Shown here piece after piece: positions 7,910 to 15,828 of a stretch of DNA of 49,603 nucleotides. The first letter of the stretch is position 1. Every line of letters starts with the position of its first letter. Source of the DNA: Bernardetia sp. (lineage in GTDB: Bacteria > Bacteroidota > Bacteroidia > Cytophagales > Bernardetiaceae); NCBI GenBank assembly GCA_020630575.1, contig JAHDBD010000031.1, positions 1 to 49,603 of the forward strand, read 5' to 3'. A program made the position numbers and the translations under genes. Below the pieces are notes generated by a model. That model was not told the origin of the DNA. It did not search any database and saw only the letters and a list, made by a program, of their open reading frames with translations.

Positions 7910-10108
7910 CTAGATGCTAATACTAAAACCTGTCCAAAAAGAACGTCCTATATGTTCTCCTTTTGCATATTCTACCGAATTATCTCCTAAAATATTTTTT
8001 ATAGATATAAACGAATTGATTTTATTTGTTAGTCTGTAACGTGCTGTAAGATTCAAAAGTAATTTTGAATTTATAGGATAAATACCCCTTACTCCATCCA
8101 TTTGTTCTGTATTTTGACGATGATAATAAGTTTGGCTACTCAAAAAATAACCCAATGTATTGATATTTAGTTTTGAAGAAATCAAATAGTTGAAATAAAC
8201 ACCTCCAAATAAGGCAGGGGTAGATTCGTGTTGTTTGTCTTCTGTTGTATTTATATTAAAAATTAAAGGGTCATATCCCAAAATAAGCTCACTCGTTTGG
8301 GAGGTATTTAGATAAGGACTATAATTTTTTAATTCTGTTGTCTGTAAAGTCAGATAAGGTTTGAATTGCCATTTTTCTGTAACAATATCAGACGAAACAG
8401 TAATGCCATGTTGTAGAGCTTCTAAAGCTACATTTTGAATAACAATAGGGTCAAAACCTATTATTTCTCCTTCAGGAGTAATAGAAGAAGTCGTTTCTTG
8501 TCTAACAACTTCGGTGTAATTAGAGAATTTACTTCTGAAAATTTCTACATTTAGATCTACTTTTTCCGAAATTTGATAACGTAATCCTGCTTCCCATAAA
8601 TCTCCCTGTAGTAACTTGAGTTGTGTATTTCCCTGAACGGTCGTAACCAAAGAAAAAAGTGGATCTTCTGAAATTTGAGAAACTGTACGTTCATTGAAGT
8701 AAAGTTCGACAAACAAAGGTGCACGATAAGCTCTTGAGACACCTGCTCTTACTAATAATTTTGGACTTGGTTTATAGGTAACAGCACTTTGATAAGAAAA
8801 ATAGTTGTCCGACGGATTATTAAAAGCATCTACATGAATCCCTAAAACAATTCTCCATTTTTGAGTAGGGGCATAATTAGCACTTAATCCTGCTGCATAA
8901 TTTTTTAATACTTCTTTGCCTTGCAAAATAATCGAAGTTTTATCATCAAAAGTAGCTTCTCTATAATTTAGAAGTGGTTTGAGACGTAATTTATTTCCTA
9001 TTCTAAAATTATATTCTGCGACTATATCATACGTTTCAAATCTACTCTCATTAGCAATACTTCCACCTATATAACCAGTTTCAATTACTAAATCTTTATA
9101 ATTAGTATTTAATCGCAAATAACTAGATTGAGATTCTAAATAACTCAAAATAGTGCTTCTATTATCTGCATACGCTGTAAGCCCATTAGATTTTTCGAAA
9201 CCTGCATCTATATTAAAAGATAAATTACCTGAATAATCATACGAACTGAATACATTGAAGCTATATGCCTCTAATGCAATGTCTGTATTTCTGTTGTTTT
9301 TCTTAAAAGAGAGAAGAGGGTCTCCTGTTGATATTGACTTTAAAGAATCAATAGGAACATAGCTATTGTCAAAATGGTGGTACAATAAATTATCATAACG
9401 TTCTCTTCGTTGTGTGTTTCCACTTACTCGTATAGATAATTTTTCAGATTTATAGCCTGCACCTACATAATTAAGTACTGAATTGTGGCTTCCATAAGTA
9501 GTTTGAGCTGTTCCAAAATAACCTTTTCGTTTTTCTTGAGTAGTAATAATATTAATCACTCCAGACACAGCATTCGTACCATACAAAACTGAAGTTGTTC
9601 CTCTAATTACTTCTATTTGTTCTATATCACTAACTATAATAGGCAGTGCATGCCAAATTGTACTTCCTGTCAAAAAATTATGTACAATTCGGTTATTTAC
9701 CATAACTAGTGTACTTGTATTCAAAGAAAGAGAAGTAATGTTATTTGGGCTAATATTGTCCATCCCACGCAAATGAATGTCATAATTTCCGTTTGACATT
9801 TCTCTGACAATTACCCCTGGAATTAAGCGCATAGCTTCAGGAATAGATAAACAACCAGCAGCCTCTATTTCTTCTCGGCTAAGTACAGAAGCCGAAAGAG
9901 GAACATCAAAAAGATTTTCATACTGCCTAGAAGCAGAATAAATTTCGGTAGCAAATTTATCTTTTTTTGGGAGTTCTAATATATCATCAATACTACTTTG
10001 ATAGGATTGAAGAGAGTCGTATTGGATTTGCCCACCTTTTTGTGCATACAGAAAAAAAGGAAATAGCAAAAAATAAAAAAATATTAATAAAAAAAAACTA
10101 TTTTTCAT
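7910..10108 (-). CDS. TonB-dependent outer-membrane receptor
   Basis: A 732-residue outer-membrane active-transport receptor. An N-terminal signal peptide (about 1-22) precedes a plug domain (about 60-170) with SREEIEAAGCLSIPEAMRLI, the LRGMD motif and RGTTSVLYGTNAVSGVINII. A long beta-barrel follows and ends in alternating hydrophobic/aromatic residues (SFWTGFSISI). There is no N-terminal carboxypeptidase-like domain and no SusD partner, so it resembles siderophore, cobalamin or metal receptors rather than glycan receptors. The ligand is unknown. I start at the ATG at 10108. A TTG two codons upstream is possible but less likely. It is the first gene of a two-gene unit with the PP2C phosphatase. 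Confidence 0.92.
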   Translation of the reverse strand: MKNSFFLLIFFYFLLFPFFLYAQKGGQIQYDSLQSYQSSIDDILELPKKDKFATEIYSASRQYENLFDVPLSASVLSREEIEAAGCLSIPEAMRLIPGVIVREMSNGNYDIHLRGMDNISPNNITSLSLNTSTLVMVNNRIVHNFLTGSTIWHALPIIVSDIEQIEVIRGTTSVLYGTNAVSGVINIITTQEKRKGYFGTAQTTYGSHNSVLNYVGAGYKSEKLSIRVSGNTQRRERYDNLLYHHFDNSYVPIDSLKSISTGDPLLSFKKNNRNTDIALEAYSFNVFSSYDYSGNLSFNIDAGFEKSNGLTAYADNRSTILSYLESQSSYLRLNTNYKDLVIETGYIGGSIANESRFETYDIVAEYNFRIGNKLRLKPLLNYREATFDDKTSIILQGKEVLKNYAAGLSANYAPTQKWRIVLGIHVDAFNNPSDNYFSYQSAVTYKPSPKLLVRAGVSRAYRAPLFVELYFNERTVSQISEDPLFSLVTTVQGNTQLKLLQGDLWEAGLRYQISEKVDLNVEIFRSKFSNYTEVVRQETTSSITPEGEIIGFDPIVIQNVALEALQHGITVSSDIVTEKWQFKPYLTLQTTELKNYSPYLNTSQTSELILGYDPLIFNINTTEDKQHESTPALFGGVYFNYLISSKLNINTLGYFLSSQTYYHRQNTEQMDGVRGIYPINSKLLLNLTARYRLTNKINSFISIKNILGDNSVEYAKGEHIGRSFWTGFSISI

Positions 10109-10450
10109 AAGCAAAAAAATGACCTTCTAAAAAAATAATCGTTAGGATTAATGATTAATTCAAAGGCAGAAAACAAAAATAGAAAAAAAAATTGAGTAAG
10201 AAGAAATATAAAACAATAAATTGTTCTTTCTAAGTTAGTTAGATAGATGGTCAATGACCCTACCATTACTAAATTTTGGATAGGTTTGTTTAACAAAGAT
10301 AACAATTAATTATCTTTTGGTGCAAGTAATTTCAACAATTCGATACTAGTATAAATTTCTGTTGAATAAACCAACATAATTTTTAACTAACAAAAACTAT
10401 CATAACTAGCCTGCTATATTGATTGTTTACCCTCCAAACCCTCATAAAAT
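10109..10450. other. Intergenic region between TonB receptor and cdaA
   Basis: This 342-bp gap holds the receptor's promoter (10294-10325) and a leader of about 180 nt that is nearly pure A/T with long A runs. A 66-codon open frame on the minus strand here (10105-10305) has extreme Phe/Leu composition and overlaps the receptor start, so I do not call it a gene. No clear terminator for cdaA was seen. Confidence 0.6.
10294..10325 (-). promoter_or_regulatory. Promoter of the TonB receptor operon with overlapping inverted repeat
   Basis: On the minus strand, TTG (10325-10323), 21 bp, then TATCTTTG (10301-10294) fits the Bacteroidota promoter pattern. An inverted repeat AAAGATAA-N7-TTATCTTT (10295-10317) covers the -7 box and part of the spacer, which is where a repressor could sit. 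The start of transcription would be about 180 nt before the ATG. Confidence 0.5.
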
Positions 10451-11275
10451 TTAATTCGGCAAAGGTACAGCATCAATTTCTTTTTCTTCAGCAGATAAAT
10501 ATTCATTGAGCATCTGACGAGTCTGTTGAGGAGAGAGGTTTTTAGTAATTTCTCCATTTTTCACAATAGAAATTTGTCCAGTTTCTTCCGATACCACCAA
10601 AATAAGTGTACTTGTTCCTTCGCTCATGCCGATAGCAGCACGATGTCGCATCCCTAAAGAAGCAGGAATTTGTTCGTTTGTCGAAAGAGGAAGTCTACAA
10701 CGACCAGCCATTATACGACCTTTATAAAAAATAGCAGCACCATCATGTAACGGACTATTTTTAAAGAAAATAGAAGAAATAATTCGTTTTGATATTTTGG
10801 CATCAATAATATCTCCTGTTGCAGCGTATTTTTCCATATCATCAAAACGAGAAATTACGATAAGTGCGCCTGTGCTTGTACGAGCCATTTCTTTTGTCGA
10901 ATCTACAATAGCATCAATATTCCAAATAATATGTGCTGTATCTTTTCCAAAAAGAGTATTCCAAAACTCAGAATTGAAGGCAGGAGCTTTTCCGATTAAA
11001 AGTAAAAAACGACGGAGTTCATCTTGAAACAAAACCACAGCAGCCACTACACCAACGCCCATAAACTGACCTAAAATAGAAGACAAAAGTTCCATTTCAG
11101 TTGCCTGTACAATTAGATACAAGAAGTACAGCGACAAAAAACCAATAAACACACGAAGTGCAACCGTTCCTCTGACGAGTTTATAAAAATTATAAATCAA
11201 AAGTCCAACCAGTAGAATATCAAAAACATCTACCCACTTTACTTCCAAAAATCCAATGTTGAAACAGAAAAACAA
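10451..11275 (-). CDS. cdaA: Diadenylate cyclase CdaA
   Basis: Makes cyclic di-AMP from two ATP, a second messenger tied to turgor, potassium and cell-wall homeostasis. The protein has 274 residues, the normal CdaA length. Three transmembrane helices lie in the first 90 or so residues, followed by the DAC (DisA_N) domain. Both signature motifs are intact: Asp178-Gly-Ala in HDGAAIFYKG, and RHRAA about 32 residues later. The start is a TTG at 11275. An in-frame stop lies two codons upstream and no ATG occurs before the membrane helices, so TTG is the only start that gives a full-length protein. It is transcribed divergently from the hybrid kinase. The usual CdaR partner is not adjacent. Confidence 0.93.
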   Translation of the reverse strand: MFFCFNIGFLEVKWVDVFDILLVGLLIYNFYKLVRGTVALRVFIGFLSLYFLYLIVQATEMELLSSILGQFMGVGVVAAVVLFQDELRRFLLLIGKAPAFNSEFWNTLFGKDTAHIIWNIDAIVDSTKEMARTSTGALIVISRFDDMEKYAATGDIIDAKISKRIISSIFFKNSPLHDGAAIFYKGRIMAGRCRLPLSTNEQIPASLGMRHRAAIGMSEGTSTLILVVSEETGQISIVKNGEITKNLSPQQTRQMLNEYLSAEEKEIDAVPLPN

Positions 11276-11653
11276 GCCTTTTTAGTGATTAGTAATAAAT
11301 GATTAATGATAAATGAATTTAAAAACCTCCAAATTCATCTGTCTTAAACAAAAGTAAGATAAAATAACAAATAAATCACTTGTAAAAAAGTAATCCTTTC
11401 AATTTTGGTACTAATTTTTTGTAAAATTGTAACGAATCAATTATATTATTCTGCTGCGAAAAATGTTAAAACAAATAAATAGTCGTTGAGTTAGTATTCG
11501 TCGAAAAAAAGGTTTATTTTAGCTAAACAAGCAAGATATTTGATTCAAATTCTGTTAATTAAACATTATCTGATAAATCAATTAGATAAAACCTCAAAAT
11601 ATAATTAGTTTTCTTTCTGTTCTCAAAAGTCCAATTAAAAGCCTACACACTTT
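11276..11653. other. Divergent intergenic region cdaA / hybrid kinase
   Basis: 378 bp separating two divergent genes. Next to cdaA it contains low-complexity ATTAGTAATAAATGATTAATGATAAATG (11288-11315, written here as a repeat of AATGATTA/AATGATAA-like units), which resembles the reverse complement of the heptamer array at the window end. A possible cdaA -7 box is at 11349. Nothing matching the full promoter consensus was found for the kinase. Confidence 0.5.
11349..11356 (-). promoter_or_regulatory. Candidate -7 box for cdaA
   Basis: TACTTTTG on the minus strand matches TAnnTTTG exactly, about 74 nt upstream of the cdaA start. No TTTG box lies at the ideal upstream spacing, so this is a weak call. 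Confidence 0.3.
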
Positions 11654-14600
11654 ATGAAATGGTTTAATAGTTTTAAATTATCTACTAAAATAACAATTAG
11701 CTTTCTTATTATTACTGTCGTAGTAGGAGTGATGTCCGTTTATACTTTGATATCTATTGAAGACTTGCGTGAACGTTCAAAAGAAGTTTCCGAAGTTCAC
11801 TTTGAAGGTCTTCGTTTGCTTACTCATATTGCAGAAGCCTATCCAATGATGCTTGTCAAGACTCGTGATGTGATTTTGTCTGAAACTCTTACACAACGTA
11901 AACAGTATGCACAACAGATTACTAGAGATGAACGAGATATTGATGAGTGGACAAGACAGCTTGGCTCAAAGTTACCTTCTGAAAAAGAACAAGAATTGTA
12001 TGAAAAATATACAACTTCGTTACAGGAATTTCACTCATTACGAGTTACTGCCTTAGGATTAGCCATTGATGAACAAGATTTGCAACAAGCTAATCAACTT
12101 ATTTATGGTGAGCTGAATAAAAAAGCTGAGGAACTAAAAACGACACTTGATAATCTAATTGAAACAAAAGAAAAGATTGCAGCACAAGTACAAGAAGATA
12201 ATGATAAATTAGTACAGCAAGCATATAAAACTCTAGGTGGTTTTGGTGGTTTGGTATTTCTAATTACTATTTTTATTCCTTTTTGGATAAAAGGACAAAT
12301 AAGTCGTCCTATCGAAATTATGGAAGAAAAAGCTGAGCAAGTAGCTTTAGGAAATTTAGAAAACGTAGAATTCAAACTCAGAGGGCGAAATGATGAAATA
12401 GGAAAGTTAGGGCAAAGCTTTAATGAAATTGTGAAAAGTCTGGGACAGATTGTAACAAAGGCAAATGCTATTTCACAAGGAAATTATGATGTCCAACTTA
12501 ATGTACGAGGAGAAAAAGATGATTTGAGTATTGCACTCAATGAAATGACACATTCTTTGCGTAATCAAGATTATTTAAAAGAGGGAGCAAACAAATTAAA
12601 TGCACTGCTTTCTGGTCATTTTACTTCAAAAGAAGTAGGGCAAAAAAGTATTAGTTTTTTAGGTGAGTTTTTACAAGTTGGTTGTGCAGTTCTTTATATT
12701 TATGATGAAGAAGACAGAAAGTTAAAACTCTATAGTTCGTATGCCTTTACTGATAGAGATAGACTTTCTAGTGAGTATTATTTAGGAGAAGGTGTTGTAG
12801 GACAAGTAGCTTACGAGAAAAAACCTATTATGCTCAGAAATATTCCTGACAATACTCAAAACATTACTACAGGGACAATAAGTAAAAGTCCGTCTTCTAC
12901 TTATACGTTTCCACTTTTATATGAAAATGAGCTTTGTGGTGTAATCGAATTGGCTAGTTTTGAGCCTTTTACAGAACTTAAAAAACAACTTATTACAAGT
13001 TCTGCTGAACTTGTTTCTTCACATTTGTATTCTGCTTTGCAAAGCGAACGAATCAAAAATCTTTTTGAAGTAGCACAAAGTGCAAAACGAGAAGCACAAT
13101 CAAAAGCCAAAGAAATAGAAAAAGCAAATGCGCTTTTGAAAGAAGAACAAATGCACGTTCAACAGCAATCAGAAGAATTGCAACAGCAAAACGAAGAAAT
13201 GCAACAACAAGCAGAAGAGCTTCAACAAACTAATGAAGAGCTTCAACAGCAACAAGAACAACTTGAAAGACATCGTACAGAGTTACAGATTCGTAATGAA
13301 CAATTAACTGTTATTCAGGCAGATTTAGAAGAGCAGGCTGATGAACTTGGCAGAGCAAGTAAGTACAAATCAGAGTTTTTGGCAAATATGTCACACGAAC
13401 TCAGAACGCCTCTTAATTCTATTATTTTGCTTTCAGATATGCTTCGTCGAAATTCGTCTAAGAATTTATCCGAAAAAGAAGTGCAGAAATGTAGTATTGT
13501 TTATCAATCAGGAAATGATTTATTAAATCTAATTAATGATATTCTTGATATTTCGAAGATAGAAGCTGGAAAAATGAGTGTCAATATTTATCATTTCCAC
13601 ACAGGCGAACTACTTTCTCATCTTAAACCTTTGTTTGATGAACTTGCAAGACAAAAGAAACTAGATTTTATTGTGGATGACCAATTAGGAATTGAGTTAT
13701 TTAATGATAGAGACAAAATTAGTCAGGTTCTCAAAAACTTTTTATCAAATGCCTTTAAGTTTACCAAAAAAGGTAGCGTAACAATTCGTATTACGAAAAG
13801 TAATCACGATAAACTACCTGTCAAAATTTCTGTTATTGATTCTGGAATTGGTATTCCTCACAACAAACAAAAGGTTATCTTTGAAGCCTTCCAGCAAGTT
13901 GATGGTTCGGTATCAAGGGAATTTGGAGGAACTGGTTTAGGTCTTTCTATTGCCCGTGAACTTACAAACATGTTGGGTGGAGAAGTTCATTTGAGTTCAG
14001 AACACGGAAAAGGAAGTGAGTTTTATATGTTACTTCCAATCGAAAATCATATCGAAGAAGAAGATGCTAAAAAACGCAAATTAGATGTCGTTTATGATAA
14101 AAAAAGAAAGCCACAACTTCGTTCTAATGCTGATGATGTAGCACAAGTAAAAGAGCAGGCTGCTGAAAGAAAATATAAACGAGTAGCGCAACTTGCCGTC
14201 GAAGATGACAGAGAAAATGCCAATCAAGGTGATGACATCATTCTGATTGTAGAAGATAATGTTGATTATGCGAATAGTTTGGTAGAAATTAGTCGTGGAT
14301 TAGGGTTTAAGAGTATCATTGCTGTTTCTGGAAAAGAATTTTGGCAAGATGTCGAATATTTTAATCCCTTAGGAGTTCTTTTGGATTTAGGATTGCCAGA
14401 TATTACAGGAGCAGAGCTTTTAGAACAAATCAAAACCAAACCCAAATATCGTCATATTCCAATTACAATTGTTTCGGCTAGAGATAGAAATATCGAATTA
14501 CTTGAAAAAGGAGCAGTTGGCTATCTTCAAAAACCAATTGAAGCAAAGGCTGTGCGTGATGAAGTGTTACGCTTGACTGGAATTTCGCATAAGTCTACAA

Positions 14601-15577
14601 AGCAAATGCTTATTGTAGAAGATGATGAGTTTCAACAAAATTATTTATTAGAGCTATTTGATAAAGAAGGAGTTGTTTGTAAAGGAGTTGCAACAGAAGC
14701 AGCAGCTAAGCAAGAACTAGAAACAGGAAATTATGATATTGTAATTGCTGATTTGAAGCTAGAACAAGGAACAGGAATGGGACTTTGTAGATTCATAAAA
14801 GAACACAGTCTAAATATTCCAGTTATTATTTATACTGGAAAAGATTTGACAGCTTCTGAAAAAGAAGAAATGCGTTTGTACTCAGTAAGTGTAATTATCA
14901 AACATCCACAAGCCTATACTCAACTTTTAGAGAAAGCAAAAATGTTTTTGCATCAAGTACACGAGAAAAATCCTACAAAAGGTTCAACCAAAAAAGAAGA
15001 AACAACAACTAGTTTAGAAACTAATGCAGAAAGTAATACAGAGAATTCAGAATCTGAAAATGTGACTACTTTTGCAGAAAGAGATAACAGTAATGATCAC
15101 TTTAATAAAGCAACATCAGAAGATTTTGATTCTATTGTCAATAAAAGTTTAGAGTCTTACTTGGCTGATGAAGCTGATGAAGCTAATAGTGATGATTTAA
15201 GAGGCAAACGTATTCTGATTGTTGATGATGACATTCGTAATGTGTTTGTAATGACTTCTGCCTTAGAAAATCATGATGCTGATATTATAGAGGCATTTAA
15301 TGGAAAAGAAGCATTAGAAGTATTAGAAGAGGAATCTGTAGATTTGATTTTGATGGATATCATGATGCCAATCATGAATGGTTTTGAAACTATTGAAAAT
15401 ATCCGAAAACAAGAAAAATGGAAGGATTTGCCTATCATTGCTGTAACAGCAAAAGCACTTGAGGAAGATCGAAAAAAATGTCTTGAAGTAGGCGCAAATG
15501 ATTATATGACAAAGCCAGTTGATTATACTATCTTAATGAAAAAAATCAAACAACATCTTAATAAGCAGAAAGCATAA
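11654..15577 (+). CDS. Hybrid sensor histidine kinase with GAF and three receiver domains
   Basis: A 1307-residue membrane signalling protein. Order: transmembrane helix (about 14-34), four-helix-bundle-type periplasmic sensor (35-190), second helix (192-212), HAMP (213-265), GAF (about 317-466), a Gln/Glu-rich coiled coil (467-565), a HisKA dimerisation domain with phospho-acceptor His581 in SHELRTP, and an HATPase domain (about 684-798) with FGGTGLGLSI. Three receiver domains follow (about 863-976, 985-1099 and 1186-1306). REC1 and REC3 have full acidic pockets and Lys-Pro. REC2 keeps IADLKLEQG but lacks the usual MP after the Asp and has Lys-His in place of Lys-Pro, so it may be impaired. 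An acidic Ser/Asn/Glu linker (1100-1180) precedes REC3. No DNA-binding output is present, so the phosphate must pass to a separate protein. Confidence 0.93.
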   Translation: MKWFNSFKLSTKITISFLIITVVVGVMSVYTLISIEDLRERSKEVSEVHFEGLRLLTHIAEAYPMMLVKTRDVILSETLTQRKQYAQQITRDERDIDEWTRQLGSKLPSEKEQELYEKYTTSLQEFHSLRVTALGLAIDEQDLQQANQLIYGELNKKAEELKTTLDNLIETKEKIAAQVQEDNDKLVQQAYKTLGGFGGLVFLITIFIPFWIKGQISRPIEIMEEKAEQVALGNLENVEFKLRGRNDEIGKLGQSFNEIVKSLGQIVTKANAISQGNYDVQLNVRGEKDDLSIALNEMTHSLRNQDYLKEGANKLNALLSGHFTSKEVGQKSISFLGEFLQVGCAVLYIYDEEDRKLKLYSSYAFTDRDRLSSEYYLGEGVVGQVAYEKKPIMLRNIPDNTQNITTGTISKSPSSTYTFPLLYENELCGVIELASFEPFTELKKQLITSSAELVSSHLYSALQSERIKNLFEVAQSAKREAQSKAKEIEKANALLKEEQMHVQQQSEELQQQNEEMQQQAEELQQTNEELQQQQEQLERHRTELQIRNEQLTVIQADLEEQADELGRASKYKSEFLANMSHELRTPLNSIILLSDMLRRNSSKNLSEKEVQKCSIVYQSGNDLLNLINDILDISKIEAGKMSVNIYHFHTGELLSHLKPLFDELARQKKLDFIVDDQLGIELFNDRDKISQVLKNFLSNAFKFTKKGSVTIRITKSNHDKLPVKISVIDSGIGIPHNKQKVIFEAFQQVDGSVSREFGGTGLGLSIARELTNMLGGEVHLSSEHGKGSEFYMLLPIENHIEEEDAKKRKLDVVYDKKRKPQLRSNADDVAQVKEQAAERKYKRVAQLAVEDDRENANQGDDIILIVEDNVDYANSLVEISRGLGFKSIIAVSGKEFWQDVEYFNPLGVLLDLGLPDITGAELLEQIKTKPKYRHIPITIVSARDRNIELLEKGAVGYLQKPIEAKAVRDEVLRLTGISHKSTKQMLIVEDDEFQQNYLLELFDKEGVVCKGVATEAAAKQELETGNYDIVIADLKLEQGTGMGLCRFIKEHSLNIPVIIYTGKDLTASEKEEMRLYSVSVIIKHPQAYTQLLEKAKMFLHQVHEKNPTKGSTKKEETTTSLETNAESNTENSESENVTTFAERDNSNDHFNKATSEDFDSIVNKSLESYLADEADEANSDDLRGKRILIVDDDIRNVFVMTSALENHDADIIEAFNGKEALEVLEEESVDLILMDIMMPIMNGFETIENIRKQEKWKDLPIIAVTAKALEEDRKKCLEVGANDYMTKPVDYTILMKKIKQHLNKQKA

Positions 15578-15598
15578 TACTTTTTGCTAAATTTGCAT

Positions 15599-15633
15599 AA
15601 TGCAGAAATTGAATAAAATTTCTGCATTTTTTA
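15599..15633 (+). terminator. Intrinsic terminator of the hybrid kinase gene
   Basis: Perfect 11-bp arms AATGCAGAAAT / ATTTCTGCATT around an 8-nt loop, followed by a T tract, beginning 22 nt after the stop codon. Confidence 0.85.
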
Positions 15634-15828
15634 TTTATTCGTATAAGTGGATAAAAAATTGATTGAAATAGAATAAATTTACACAAATTGCACCTAAAAT
15701 TAATGGCTATTTTATCAATAGTTTATTAATTTTTTTATATTCACACAGCTTAATAAATTTTTATTGATGAATATAGCTTCAATATATTTTTATTAGGAGG
15801 CCAAAAGATTCATCTTTATAGATAAAAA

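Noticed and set aside
10105..10305. 66-codon open frame on the minus strand ahead of the TonB receptor
   Set aside because: Extreme Phe/Leu content from an AT-rich leader, overlap with the receptor start, and a location across the receptor promoter region.
11654..15577. Possible frameshift or gene fusion in the hybrid kinase
   Set aside because: The frame is open throughout and all domains are in a normal order; triple-receiver kinases of this size are typical of the phylum.
15588..15595. TAAATTTG, an exact -7 box match
   Set aside because: It lies between a stop codon and a terminator with no TTTG at the right distance, so it is a chance match.
15795..15800. AGGAGG resembling a Shine-Dalgarno sequence
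   Set aside because: It is 28 nt from the kinase ATG, too far to act, and Bacteroidota rarely use this signal.
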